Source: Methylobacterium aquaticum
GTDB taxonomy: Bacteria; Pseudomonadota; Alphaproteobacteria; Rhizobiales; Beijerinckiaceae
Assembly: GCF_016804325.1 (NCBI RefSeq)
Contig: NZ_CP043627.1
Span: 3,919,001 to 3,983,000 of the forward strand
Direction: 5' to 3'
DNA length: 64,000 nucleotides
A program made the translations under genes and the position numbers. The number at the start of each line of letters is the position of its first letter. Within the stretch, counting starts at the first letter, position 1. The notes beneath the pieces are model-generated. The model was not told the DNA's origin. It saw only the letters and a program-made list of their open reading frames with translations, and ran no database searches. Shown piece after piece: positions 44,754 through 53,294 of the stretch.

Positions 44754-45782
44754 TCAGCGGGCGAATTCGAAGCCGGCGAGCACCGCCGTGAGATTCTCGC
44801 CCAAAAGGTCCGAGAGGTAGCCACCCTCCTGCACCAGCACGGTCGGCAGGTTCAGACGGGCGAGCGCCGCGCCGATGCGGCGGAAGCCCTCCGTGGTGAT
44901 GGCGAGCCCGGCGAGCGGATCGTGCTCCGAGGCGTCGAGGCCGAGCGCCACCACGAGGGCCGTCGGGGCGAAGGCCTTCACCGTGCGGCTCGCCACGCCC
45001 TCCAGCACGTCGAGATACGCGTCGTCGCCGGTGCCGAGGGGCAGCGGCAGGTTCAGGTTGGCGCCGATCCCCTCCCCCTCCCCGCGCTCGTGGGCATAGC
45101 CCCAGACGAAGGGGTAGAAGCCGCGCGGATCGGCGTGGAGCGAGACGGTGAGCACGCTGGGATCGCGGTAGAAGATCCCTTGCGTGCCGTTGCCGTGATG
45201 CACGTCGACGTCGAGCACCGCGACCCGCGCGTGCGTCTGGCGCAAATGCGCGGCGGCGACCGCGCTGTTGTTGAAGTAGCAATGGCCCCCGGCCCGGTCG
45301 CGATAGGCGTGGTGGCCGGGCGGGCGGCACAATGCATAGGCCGCGTCCTCGCCGTCGAGCACGAGTTGCGCCGCGCTCGCGGCGACGTCGGTGGCGCTCG
45401 CCGCCGCCGCGTAGGTGCCCGGGCCGATCGGGCAGGCGGTGTCGACCGTGTGCCAGCCGAGCCGCCCGACGATGTGGGTCGGGTAGGTCGCGGCCTCGCG
45501 CACCGGGTGGATGTTGGCGATCATCTCCGCGCCATGGTCGGGCAGCGCCTCCCACTGCTCCCAGGCCTCCGCCAGGAAGGCGAGGTAATCGGGGCTGTGG
45601 ACCCGCGCCCGCGCGCCGGCGCCGTGCGCTTGCGGCGCCACGACGCTGTGGTTGCCGGCCTTGAGCCCGGCGAGCAGCCGGTCGGCCCGCTCGGGCTGGT
45701 CGGCAGCGGGCTTCACCTGGCCGCGCACCAGGAAGAATTTCGGGTCGTGGCGGCGGTGGTCCTCGGAATGGACGGCCTTCAT
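44754..45782 (-). CDS. Histone-deacetylase-like amidohydrolase, probable acetylpolyamine amidohydrolase
   Basis: 342 residues of the arginase/deacetylase zinc hydrolase fold. The active-site histidine pair is in CRPPGHHAYRD. Zinc ligands lie in VLDVDVHHGNGTQGIFY and GLDASEHDPLAG. The closing glycine-rich segment is VLVQEGGYLSDLLG. The N-terminal MKAVHSEDHRRHDPKFFLVRG resembles acetylpolyamine amidohydrolases, which deacetylate acetylputrescine, acetylcadaverine or acetylspermidine. It sits in an operon with a GntR regulator and a cupin, next to a peptide-type importer, consistent with catabolism of an acylated amine. The exact substrate is inferred. Confidence 0.85.
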   Translation of the reverse strand: MKAVHSEDHRRHDPKFFLVRGQVKPAADQPERADRLLAGLKAGNHSVVAPQAHGAGARARVHSPDYLAFLAEAWEQWEALPDHGAEMIANIHPVREAATYPTHIVGRLGWHTVDTACPIGPGTYAAAASATDVAASAAQLVLDGEDAAYALCRPPGHHAYRDRAGGHCYFNNSAVAAAHLRQTHARVAVLDVDVHHGNGTQGIFYRDPSVLTVSLHADPRGFYPFVWGYAHERGEGEGIGANLNLPLPLGTGDDAYLDVLEGVASRTVKAFAPTALVVALGLDASEHDPLAGLAITTEGFRRIGAALARLNLPTVLVQEGGYLSDLLGENLTAVLAGFEFAR

Positions 45783-45800
45783 GAGGTTTCCCTTCGTCTC

Positions 45801-46493
45801 TCAGGGCGTGGGGGTGAGGCTGCGCACCAGCCCGACGACCTCCCGGCGGGCGACGCCGAGATGGTGGTCGACATGGGCGACGATCCGCTCCGGGTGGCCG
45901 GCCTCGATGGCCTCCAGCACCGGCTCGTGGGTGCGGGCGATCTCGTCCGGGTCGTCGTAGAGCCGCCCGATCAGCCCGATGACGATCCGCAATTCCGAGG
46001 CCAGCCCGTCGAACAGGCGCAGCAGCCGCGCATTGCCGGAGGCTTCGCAGATCAGGCGGTGGAACTGGTAATCGGCCTCGACGATGGTCGCCGGATCGTC
46101 GCGCCGGGCGAGATCCCGCATCAGGTCGAGCTGGCGGCGCAGGGCGGCGCGGGTCTCCGGCGTCAGGCGGCGTGACGCCTCCACCGCCGCATGGCGCTCG
46201 ATGCACAGGCGCAAGGCATAGAGCTCGTCCACGTCCTGCGCCGAGAGTTCGCGCACGAAGAAGCCGCGCCGGGGCGAGGCCTTGAGCAGGCCCTGGCTCT
46301 CGAGGAGGCGGGCCGCCTCCCGCACCGGCGCCCGGCTGATGCCGAGTTCGCGGGCCACCGCCGCCTCCGCCACCTTGGCGCCAGGGGGAAGCCGCCCCTG
46401 CACGATCGCATCGGTGAGCCGGCGCGCGACCTGGCGCACGAGATCGCTCTCGGCCAGCAGCGGCAATCCGACGGGTGGGGACATCGCGCGCAT
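45801..46493 (-). CDS. GntR-family regulator with FCD domain
   Basis: 230 residues from ATG 46493. A winged HTH occupies about residues 15-80 (LTDAIVQGRLPPGAKVAEAA, LGISRAPVREAARLLESQGL, PRRGFFVRELSAQDVDELY). An FCD ligand-binding domain follows (DYQFHRLICEASGNARLL, THEPVLEAIEAGHPERIVAH) with the metal-binding His positions. It begins the operon that continues into the amidohydrolase and cupin genes, and is divergent from the aldolase gene. A TGTCGACA palindrome 42 bases upstream is a candidate operator. ATGs at 46484 and 46565 are alternative starts. Confidence 0.88.
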   Translation of the reverse strand: MRAMSPPVGLPLLAESDLVRQVARRLTDAIVQGRLPPGAKVAEAAVARELGISRAPVREAARLLESQGLLKASPRRGFFVRELSAQDVDELYALRLCIERHAAVEASRRLTPETRAALRRQLDLMRDLARRDDPATIVEADYQFHRLICEASGNARLLRLFDGLASELRIVIGLIGRLYDDPDEIARTHEPVLEAIEAGHPERIVAHVDHHLGVARREVVGLVRSLTPTP

Positions 46494-46534
46494 CGCACCT
46501 CCGTCCGGGCAGTGTGCAATGCGTAGGCGTCGAT

Positions 46535-46542
46535 TGTCGACA
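46535..46542. promoter_or_regulatory. Candidate GntR operator
   Basis: TTGTCGACAC contains the palindrome TGTCGACA, nested in GTCGA-TTG-TCGAC. It resembles the TnGTnnnACnA sites of FadR-type GntR regulators and lies in the divergent region between the regulator and the aldolase gene. Confidence 0.5.
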
Positions 46543-46719
46543 CTTTCAGCTTGATCACCGCGCAAGGCCGGGTCAGTCTAGGCTCATGCCGGGTGATGTC
46601 GTGATCCGTCCGGCCCTGCATCCGGTCGCCGGCGTGCGAGTTGTCGCGCCGCGCCGTCCGTAGACGTGAAGATGTCGTGGCGCCTCATGCCGCCGCGAAG
46701 CTTTCCGCGAGGAGGTCCG

Positions 46720-47487
46720 ATGTCGTCATCCGCCCATCCGCAGGCCGACGAGGTCCAGCGCATCCGCGTCGACCTCGCGGCCGCCTACCGGCTGATCCAT
46801 CGGCTCGGCCTCGACGACAGCATCTACACCCACATCTCGGCCCGCCTGCCGGGGCCGGAGCACCGCTTCCTGATCAACCCCTACGGGTTGCGCTTCGAGG
46901 AGGTGAAGGCCGGCAACCTCGTCACCGTCGACCTCGAGGGGCGGGTCGTGGACGATCCGTGCGGGCTCGGCATCAACCCGGCGGGCTTCACCATCCACAG
47001 CGCGGTCCATGCCGCCCGGGAGGACGCGTTGTGCGTGCTCCATACCCACACGGTGGCGGGCGTCGCCGTGTCCTGCCAGGAGGAGGGGCTGCTGCCGCTC
47101 AACCAGTGGTCGATGCAGTTCGCCGGGCGGCTGGCCTATCACGACTACGAGGGCATCGCGCTCGATCTCGACGAGCGCCAGCGCCTGGTGGCCGATCTCG
47201 GCGACAAGCCGGTGATGGTGTTGCGCAACCACGGCATGCTGACCTGCGGCCGCTCGGTGGCGGAAGCGTTCAAGCTGATGCACAACCTGGAGCGCTCGTG
47301 CCGGGCCCAGCTCGCGCTGCAGGCCGCCGGCGCGCCGCTGATCCGCCCGTCGGCGGCGGTGGCCACGAAGACCGCCGGGCAATACGCCTCGTTCTACGAC
47401 AAGATGGAGACGGGCGGGATGCCCGACACCGAGTGGGACGCGTTCAAGCGCATGCTGGAGCGCAGCGACCCGGATTACAAAGAGTAG
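46720..47487 (+). CDS. Class II aldolase/adducin-family protein
   Basis: 255 residues. The zinc-binding histidines are in VLHTHTVAGVAVS and VLRNHGMLTCG; the substrate region is INPYGLRFEEVKAGNLVTVD. Family members cleave phosphorylated sugars (fuculose- or ribulose-phosphate) or act on small hydroxyacids; the longer type with SIYTHISARLPGPEHRFLIN is common in catabolic operons of uncertain substrate. The ATG at 46720 follows GAGGAGGTCCG. It leads the divergent arm of the GntR locus and precedes the peptide-type importer. Confidence 0.85.
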   Translation: MSSSAHPQADEVQRIRVDLAAAYRLIHRLGLDDSIYTHISARLPGPEHRFLINPYGLRFEEVKAGNLVTVDLEGRVVDDPCGLGINPAGFTIHSAVHAAREDALCVLHTHTVAGVAVSCQEEGLLPLNQWSMQFAGRLAYHDYEGIALDLDERQRLVADLGDKPVMVLRNHGMLTCGRSVAEAFKLMHNLERSCRAQLALQAAGAPLIRPSAAVATKTAGQYASFYDKMETGGMPDTEWDAFKRMLERSDPDYKE

Positions 47488-47527
47488 AGCCGAGCAAACC
47501 GGCCGCTGCCGCACGGAGCGCGGGTTC

Positions 47528-47714
47528 CTCCTCTCCCCGCGGGCGGGGAGAGGGCTGCCGACCCCTCGCCGGGTCGGCAGCGAGCCCGAAGGGCGAGGGT
47601 GAGGGGGTCTCGACGTATGAGGCTCCTCCGGAAACACCCCCTCACCCTCGGCTGACGCCTCGCTCCGTCGACGACAAGGTCGCCGGAGCCCTCTCCCCGC
47701 CCGGCGGGGAGAGG
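47528..47714. repeat. Palindromic repeat related to family C
   Basis: CCTCTCCCCGCGGGCGGGGA and CCTCTCCCCGCCCGGCGGGG form the ends, with inner inverted repeats CCCTCACCCTCG and CGAGGGTGAGGG. It lies between the aldolase and the binding-protein genes. Confidence 0.65.
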
Positions 47715-47778
47715 AGAATGCGCGCCATTCGTGGTGCATGCACTCCCACGCCGCGACAGGGACCAAGAGGGACAATTG

Positions 47779-49329
47779 ATGCTCAAGACGCTCATGGCCG
47801 GCACCGTGCTCTCCCTGGCGCTCGCCGGCGCGGCCTTCGCCCAGACCCCGAAGCCCGGCGGCACCGCCAACGCGGTGATCCAGCCCGAGCCGCCCGGCCT
47901 GATGCTGGCGATGGTGCAGAACGGCCCGACCCAGATGGTGGCCGGCAACATCTACGAGGGGCTGCTGCGCTACGATTCGGCGCTCAAGCCCCTGCCCGGC
48001 CTCGCCGAGAGCTGGAGCATGGGTGAGGACGGCAAGACCTACACCTTCAAGCTCGTGAAGAACGCCACCTGGCACGACGGCAAGCCGTTCACCGCCGACG
48101 ACGTGGTCTTCTCGGTCGAGCTGCTGCGCCAGACCCATGCCCGCGCCCGCGGCAACCTCACCCGCGTCGCGAGCGTGACGGCGCCCGATCCCTACACCGT
48201 GGTCTTCACCCTGTCCGAGCCGTTCGGCCCGTTCCTCGGCATCTTCGAGGTCGGCTCGCTGCCGATGATCCCGAAGCACATCTATGCCGGCACCGACTAC
48301 AAGACCAACCCGGCCAACAACACGCCGATCGGCACCGGCCCCTACATGTTCAAGGAGTGGAAGAAGGGCTCCTACATCCGGCTGGTGAAGAACCCGAACT
48401 ATCACGTCGCGGGAAAACCCTATCTCGATGAGATCTACTGGCACGTGATCCCCGACGCCGCCGCCCGCGCGGTGGCGTTCGAGACCGGCAAGGTCGACAT
48501 CCTGCCCGGCGGCTCGGTCGAGAATTTCGACGTGCAGCGCCTGTCCTCGCTCAAGGGCGCCTGCTCGACCACCAAGGGCTGGGAGTTCTTCAGCCCGCAT
48601 TCCTGGCTCTGGCTCAACAACCGCAAGGGCCCGACCGCCAACAAGGCGTTCCGGCAGGCGGTGTCCTACGCGCTGGACCGCGACTTCGCCCGCGACGTGG
48701 TCTGGAACGGGCTCGGCAAGCCGGCGACCGGCCCGTTCTCCTCCACCGTCCGCTACTACGACGCCAAGGCGGCGAGGTATTCCTACAATCCGGCCAAGGC
48801 CAAGGCGCTGGTGAAGGAATCCGGCTACAAGGGCGAGACGGTGCGCCTGCTGCCGCTACCCTACGGCGAGACCTGGCAGCGCTGGGCCGAGGCCGTGAAG
48901 CAGAACCTCGAGGATGCCGGCATCAAGGTCGAGCTGGTGGCGACCGACGTCGCCGGCTGGAACCAGAAGACCTCCGACTGGGATTACGACATCGCCTTCA
49001 CCTACCTCTACCAATACGGTGACCCCGCCTTGGGGGTCGGGCGCAACTACGTCACGTCGCAGATCGCCAAGGGCTCGCCGTTCAACAACGTCGAGGGCTA
49101 TTCCAACCCGAGCGTCGACGAGGCCTTCGCGAAGGGCGCGGTCGCGGTCGGCGACGACCAGCGCCGGCCGATCTACGACGCGGTGCAGAAGACGCTCGTC
49201 GAGGACGCGCCGAACGCCTGGCTCCTGGAGCTGCAATTCCCGACCATCACCCGCTGCAAGGTCCACGACCTCGTCACCACCGGCATTGGGGTCAATGACG
49301 GGTTCCGGGACGCCTGGATCGAGCGCTGA
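47779..49329 (+). CDS. ABC transporter substrate-binding protein, peptide/nickel family 5
   Basis: 516 residues. The signal peptide is at 1-21 (MLKTLMAGTVLSLALAGAAF, cleaved near AFAQ). Family 5 signatures include IYEGLLRYDSALKPLPGLAE, ADDVVFSVELLRQTHARARG, GTGPYMFKEWKKGSYIRLVK and RQAVSYALDRDFARDVVW. It binds peptides or other oligomeric nutrients in the periplasm and delivers them to the two permeases downstream. GAGGGACAAT lies before the ATG. The ligand is not evident; the neighbouring acyl-amine hydrolase suggests a conjugated amine or peptide. Confidence 0.9.
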   Translation: MLKTLMAGTVLSLALAGAAFAQTPKPGGTANAVIQPEPPGLMLAMVQNGPTQMVAGNIYEGLLRYDSALKPLPGLAESWSMGEDGKTYTFKLVKNATWHDGKPFTADDVVFSVELLRQTHARARGNLTRVASVTAPDPYTVVFTLSEPFGPFLGIFEVGSLPMIPKHIYAGTDYKTNPANNTPIGTGPYMFKEWKKGSYIRLVKNPNYHVAGKPYLDEIYWHVIPDAAARAVAFETGKVDILPGGSVENFDVQRLSSLKGACSTTKGWEFFSPHSWLWLNNRKGPTANKAFRQAVSYALDRDFARDVVWNGLGKPATGPFSSTVRYYDAKAARYSYNPAKAKALVKESGYKGETVRLLPLPYGETWQRWAEAVKQNLEDAGIKVELVATDVAGWNQKTSDWDYDIAFTYLYQYGDPALGVGRNYVTSQIAKGSPFNNVEGYSNPSVDEAFAKGAVAVGDDQRRPIYDAVQKTLVEDAPNAWLLELQFPTITRCKVHDLVTTGIGVNDGFRDAWIER

Positions 49330-49370
49330 GAGCTCGTTTGACAGGCCTTGACGGATCTCACATCCACCGC

Positions 49371-49509
49371 GTCATTCCGGGGCCGCGACAGCGGAGCCCG
49401 GAATCCAGAACCTCAGGTGGACAAAGAAGAGGCGGAACGCGATCCGCCTTTTCCTGAACCATCAGCGGTTCTGGATCCCGGGCTCCGCTTTCGCGGCCCC
49501 GGGATGACG
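49371..49509. repeat. Palindromic repeat, family D (copy D1)
   Basis: GTCATTCCGGGGCCGCGA pairs with the closing TCGCGGCCCCGGGATGAC, and inside GGATTCCAGAACC-type arms (AATCCAGAAC with GTTCTGGATC) surround AGGCGGAACGCGATCCGCCT. It separates the binding-protein gene from the permease genes, where it could lower downstream expression. Confidence 0.7.
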
Positions 49510-49575
49510 CGGAGGGTATCAAGACCGTCGAGCAAGACTGTCGAGTGAGTCAAACAGACTCTGAGGGATAGCGGA

Positions 49576-50544
49576 ATGGCGGGTTTCATCGCGCGGCGGA
49601 TCGCGAAGGGCATCGTGGTGCTCCTCGCCATCGTGGTCCTGAACTTCTTCCTGATCCGCCTCGCTCCCGGCGATCCGGCCCTGGTGATGGCCGGCGAGGC
49701 GGGGGCGGGCGACGAGGCCTTCATCGCCCAGCTCCGGGAAAAATTCGCCCTCGACCAGCCGCTGCCGAGCCAGCTCGGCGCGTATCTTCGCAGCATGGCC
49801 GGGCTCGATCTCGGCTATTCGGTGCGCCAGCAGATGCCGGTGGCGACGCTGATCGGCGAGCGGCTGCCGGCGACGCTGCTGCTCACCGGCAGCGCCTTCG
49901 CGATCTCGCTCTCCCTCGGGGTGCTGCTCGGCGCGCTGGCAGCCCGGCGGTCCGGAACGCTCGCCGACACCGCGATCACCGGCGTCGCGCTGCTGTTCTA
50001 CGCCACGCCGCTGTTCTGGGTGTCGCTGATGGCGATCCTGCTGTTCTCGGTCCGGCTCGACTGGCTGCCGAGCTTCGGCTTCGAGACCGTGGGAGCGGGC
50101 TACACCGGCTTGTCCCGCGCCCTCGACATCGCCCACCATCTGGTGCTGCCGGCCATGACGCTGGGGCTGTTCTTCATGGCGGTCTACGTGCGGATGACCC
50201 GCTCCTCGATGCTGGAGGTCTCGCGCCTCGACTTCGTGAAGACGGCGCGGGCCAAGGGCCTGACGGAAGGCGTGATCCAGCGCCGGCACATCCTGCGCAA
50301 CGCCCTCCTGCCGGTGGTGACGCTCGCCGGCCTCCAGGCAGGCACCCTGGTCGGCGGCGCGGTGCTCACCGAGACGGTCTTCGCCTGGCCGGGGATCGGG
50401 CGGCTGATGTACGAGGCGCTGCTCCAGCGCGACTACAACCTGCTGCTCGGCGTCTTCGTGATCTCCTCCGCGATGGTGCTGGTCTTCAACCTCGTCACCG
50501 ACGTGGTCTACCGCGCGGTCGATCCCCGCATCGAGGTGGCGTGA
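49576..50544 (+). CDS. ABC transporter permease, peptide/nickel DppB family
   Basis: 322 residues with six membrane segments. The N-terminus FIARRIAKGIVVLLAIVVLN and FFLIRLAPGDPALVMAGE is typical of DppB. The coupling loop is FVKTARAKGLTEGVIQRRHI and the C-terminus ends ITDVVYRAVDPRIEVA-like (VTDVVYRAVDPRIEVA). It overlaps the next permease start by 4 bases. Together they form the heterodimeric channel of the importer. Confidence 0.92.
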   Translation: MAGFIARRIAKGIVVLLAIVVLNFFLIRLAPGDPALVMAGEAGAGDEAFIAQLREKFALDQPLPSQLGAYLRSMAGLDLGYSVRQQMPVATLIGERLPATLLLTGSAFAISLSLGVLLGALAARRSGTLADTAITGVALLFYATPLFWVSLMAILLFSVRLDWLPSFGFETVGAGYTGLSRALDIAHHLVLPAMTLGLFFMAVYVRMTRSSMLEVSRLDFVKTARAKGLTEGVIQRRHILRNALLPVVTLAGLQAGTLVGGAVLTETVFAWPGIGRLMYEALLQRDYNLLLGVFVISSAMVLVFNLVTDVVYRAVDPRIEVA

Positions 50545-51422
50545 TGGACGACGCCGTTCCGCTCGCCGCCCCCCGCCTCGCGCGCCGCCGCGGGCCGCTT
50601 TCCGCCTTCCTGCGCCATCCGGGCGCGGTGTTCGGCCTCGTGATCCTGACCCTCGTCGTCGCCGCGGCACTTCTCGCGCCGATCCTCTACCCGACCTCGC
50701 CCTGGCGCATGGTGCAGCGGCCCTTCGTGCCGCCCTTCACCCTGGAGCGGGTGCCGCTCGGCACCGACGCGCTCGGGCGCGACATCGCCGCCGGGCTGAT
50801 GCACGGGGCCGGCGTGTCGCTGATCGTCGGTCTGGTCTCGACGCTCGCCGCTCTGCTCATCGGCGTGCCGCTCGGCGCGCTCGCCGGCTATCTCGGCGGC
50901 CGGGTCGACGATGCACTCATGCGCTTCACCGAGCTGTTCCAGACCGTGCCGAGCTTCGCCCTCGCCATCGTGCTCGTCGCGATCCTCCAGCCCTCGCTGT
51001 CCTCGATGATCCTCGCCATCGCGCTGGTGAGCTGGCCGCCGGTGACCCGGCTGGTGCGGGGCGAGGTGCTGAGTTTACGCTCGCGCGAATACGTCCAGGC
51101 GGCGATCGTCACGGGCCAGACCACCTTCACCATCCTGCGGCGGGAGGTGCTGCCCAACACCCTGTCGCCGATCGTGGTCCTGGCCTCGCTGATGGTCGCC
51201 ACCGCGATCCTGCTCGAATCCTCGCTGTCGTTCCTCGGCCTGGGCGACCCGAACCGGATGTCCTGGGGCTTCATGGTCGGGGCCGGCCGCACGGTGATCC
51301 GGCAGGCCTGGTGGATCACCGCCTTCCCGGGCCTGCTCATCCTCCTCACCGTGCTCGCCCTCAACCTGATCGGCGAGGGGCTGAACGACGCCCTCAACCC
51401 GCGCCTGTCCCGAGAGCGCTGA
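50541..51422 (+). CDS. ABC transporter permease, peptide/nickel DppC family
   Basis: 293 residues. The N-terminal cytoplasmic stretch and first helix (GLVILTLVVAAALLAPILYP) are typical of DppC, followed by PLGTDALGRDIAAGLMHGAG. The coupling loop is SREYVQAAIVTGQTTFTILR. LGLGDPNRMSWGFMVGAGRT near the C-terminus is conserved in this family. The ATG overlaps the upstream permease stop (ATGA), showing translational coupling. Confidence 0.92.
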   Translation: MMDDAVPLAAPRLARRRGPLSAFLRHPGAVFGLVILTLVVAAALLAPILYPTSPWRMVQRPFVPPFTLERVPLGTDALGRDIAAGLMHGAGVSLIVGLVSTLAALLIGVPLGALAGYLGGRVDDALMRFTELFQTVPSFALAIVLVAILQPSLSSMILAIALVSWPPVTRLVRGEVLSLRSREYVQAAIVTGQTTFTILRREVLPNTLSPIVVLASLMVATAILLESSLSFLGLGDPNRMSWGFMVGAGRTVIRQAWWITAFPGLLILLTVLALNLIGEGLNDALNPRLSRER

Positions 51423-51423
51423 G

Positions 51424-53058
51424 ATGGATTGCGCTGCGATGGATGCCGCCCCCCGACGGATCGCCGCCTCGGTCCGCGATTTGAGCCTCGCCCTGCCGCA
51501 GGGCGGCGACCGGGCGAACGCCGTCGACGGCGTGTCGTTCGATCTGGTAGCCGGCGAGATCCTGTGCCTCGTCGGCGAATCGGGCTCCGGCAAGTCGATG
51601 TGCGCCCACGCCCTGATGGGCCTGCTGCCGAAGGCGGTGCGGCCGGTCTCGGGCACGATCCGCCTCGGCGAGACCGACCTGCTGGCGCAGGACGACGCCG
51701 GCTGGCGCGACACCCGCGGCCGGCGGATCGCGATGATCTTCCAGGAGCCGATGACGGCGCTCAATCCGCTGATGCGGATCGGCGACCAGATGGCCGAGAT
51801 GTTCGAGGCCCACGGCCTCCTCACCTCCAAGGAGCGCCGCGCCCGCGCGGTGGCGCTCGCCGGCGAGGTCGGGCTGCCCAACCCCGAGCAGATCGTCCGC
51901 TCCTATCCCCACCAGCTCTCCGGCGGGCAGCGCCAGCGGGCGATGATCGCGATGGCGCTCGCCCTCGAACCCGCCGTGCTGGTGGCCGACGAGCCGACGA
52001 CCGCCCTCGACGTCACGACGCAGGCCCAGATCCTCAAGCTGATCCGCGACCTCCAGACCCGCCGCGACATGGCGGTCCTGTTCATCACCCACGATTTCGG
52101 CGTCGTGGCGGAGATCGCCGACCGGGTGCTGGTGCTCCGCCACGGCCGGGTGGTCGAGGAGGGGCCGGCGAGCGCCGTGCTCGGCCGGCCGCAGGCCGCC
52201 TATACCAGGACCCTGCTCGCCGCCGTGCCGACCATGGACCCGCCGGCCCGCCCTCCCCTCTCGGGGCCGAAGGCGGTCGAGGTGGCGGGCCTGCAGAAGA
52301 CCTACGTCACCGGCGGCGGGCTGTGGAAGCCGAAGCGCCGCACCGCGGCGGCCCGGGACGTGGCCTTCACGCTCCATCGCGGCGAGACGCTGGGCCTCGT
52401 CGGGGAATCGGGCTCGGGCAAATCCTCGGTCGCGCGTCTCGTCATGCGGCTGATCGAGCCCGATGCCGGGGCCGTGCGCCTCGGCGACACCGACCTGACC
52501 GGGCTCAAGGGCGAGGCCCTGCGCCAGGCCCGCAGCCGGATCCAGATGGTGTTCCAGGACCCCTTCGCCTCGCTCAACCCGCGCCGCAGCGTGGGCCGGA
52601 TCATCGCCGACGGGCCGGTGGCGCATGGGGTCCCGCCGGCGGAGGCGATGGAGCGGGCGCGCCGGCTCCTCTCCCTCGTCGGCCTCGACGAGAAGGCGCT
52701 GGAGCGCTTTCCCCATGAATTCTCCGGCGGCCAGCGCCAGCGCATCGGCATCGCCCGGGCGCTCGCGCTCGAACCCGAGGTGCTGGTCGCCGACGAGGCG
52801 GTCTCCGCCCTCGACGTCTCGGTCCAGGCCCAGGTGCTGGCGCTGCTGGAAGACCTGAAGGCGCGGCTCGGCCTGTCGATGCTGTTCATCACCCACGATC
52901 TGCGCGTCGCGGCACAGATCTGCGACCGGATCGCGGTGATGCGCCAGGGCGAGATCGTCGAGCTGAAGACCGCGAGCGCGCTCTTCGCCAACCCTGAGCA
53001 TCCCTATACCCGCGCGCTGCTGGAGGCGGTGCCGGGCCGGGTGCGGCAGGCGGCGTGA
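51424..53058 (+). CDS. ABC transporter ATP-binding protein, fused DppD-DppF type
   Basis: 544 residues with two complete ATPase modules. The first has GESGSGKSMCAHALMGLLPK near residue 52 and LSGGQRQRAMIAMALALEP; the second has GESGSGKSSVARLVMRLIEP near residue 330 and FSGGQRQRIGIARALALEP. Each ends with the oligopeptide-family C-terminal extension (HPYTRALLEAVPGR in the second). One fused chain replaces the separate DppD and DppF subunits. It starts one base after the preceding stop codon; an ATG at 51439 is an alternative start. Confidence 0.92.
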   Translation: MDCAAMDAAPRRIAASVRDLSLALPQGGDRANAVDGVSFDLVAGEILCLVGESGSGKSMCAHALMGLLPKAVRPVSGTIRLGETDLLAQDDAGWRDTRGRRIAMIFQEPMTALNPLMRIGDQMAEMFEAHGLLTSKERRARAVALAGEVGLPNPEQIVRSYPHQLSGGQRQRAMIAMALALEPAVLVADEPTTALDVTTQAQILKLIRDLQTRRDMAVLFITHDFGVVAEIADRVLVLRHGRVVEEGPASAVLGRPQAAYTRTLLAAVPTMDPPARPPLSGPKAVEVAGLQKTYVTGGGLWKPKRRTAAARDVAFTLHRGETLGLVGESGSGKSSVARLVMRLIEPDAGAVRLGDTDLTGLKGEALRQARSRIQMVFQDPFASLNPRRSVGRIIADGPVAHGVPPAEAMERARRLLSLVGLDEKALERFPHEFSGGQRQRIGIARALALEPEVLVADEAVSALDVSVQAQVLALLEDLKARLGLSMLFITHDLRVAAQICDRIAVMRQGEIVELKTASALFANPEHPYTRALLEAVPGRVRQAA

Positions 53059-53087
53059 GGGTCCCGTGATTCCGTCCTTCCAATCAT

Positions 53088-53232
53088 CGACCTCATCCTG
53101 AGGTGTTGGTCGATTGAAAATCGACTGACCTCGAAGGAGGGCTCCAGAAGTCTCCGAGCGAACTGGAGCCCTCTTTCGAGGCTCCTTTCAGTCGCACGCG
53201 ATCCTCGATCGCCAGCACCTCAGGATGAGGTT
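53088..53232. repeat. Nested palindromic repeat, family A (copy A4)
   Basis: The left hairpin is GTCGATT-GAA-AATCGAC, a paired change relative to A1. The right side carries a different insert around GCGATCCTCGATCGC. Outer CCTCATCCTGAGG and CCTCAGGATGAGG ends are intact. Confidence 0.85.
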
Positions 53233-53294
53233 GTGATGGGACATTCCACCTCCTTCCCGAATTCGATGACACCTCTGCCCGAACAGATCTGACG

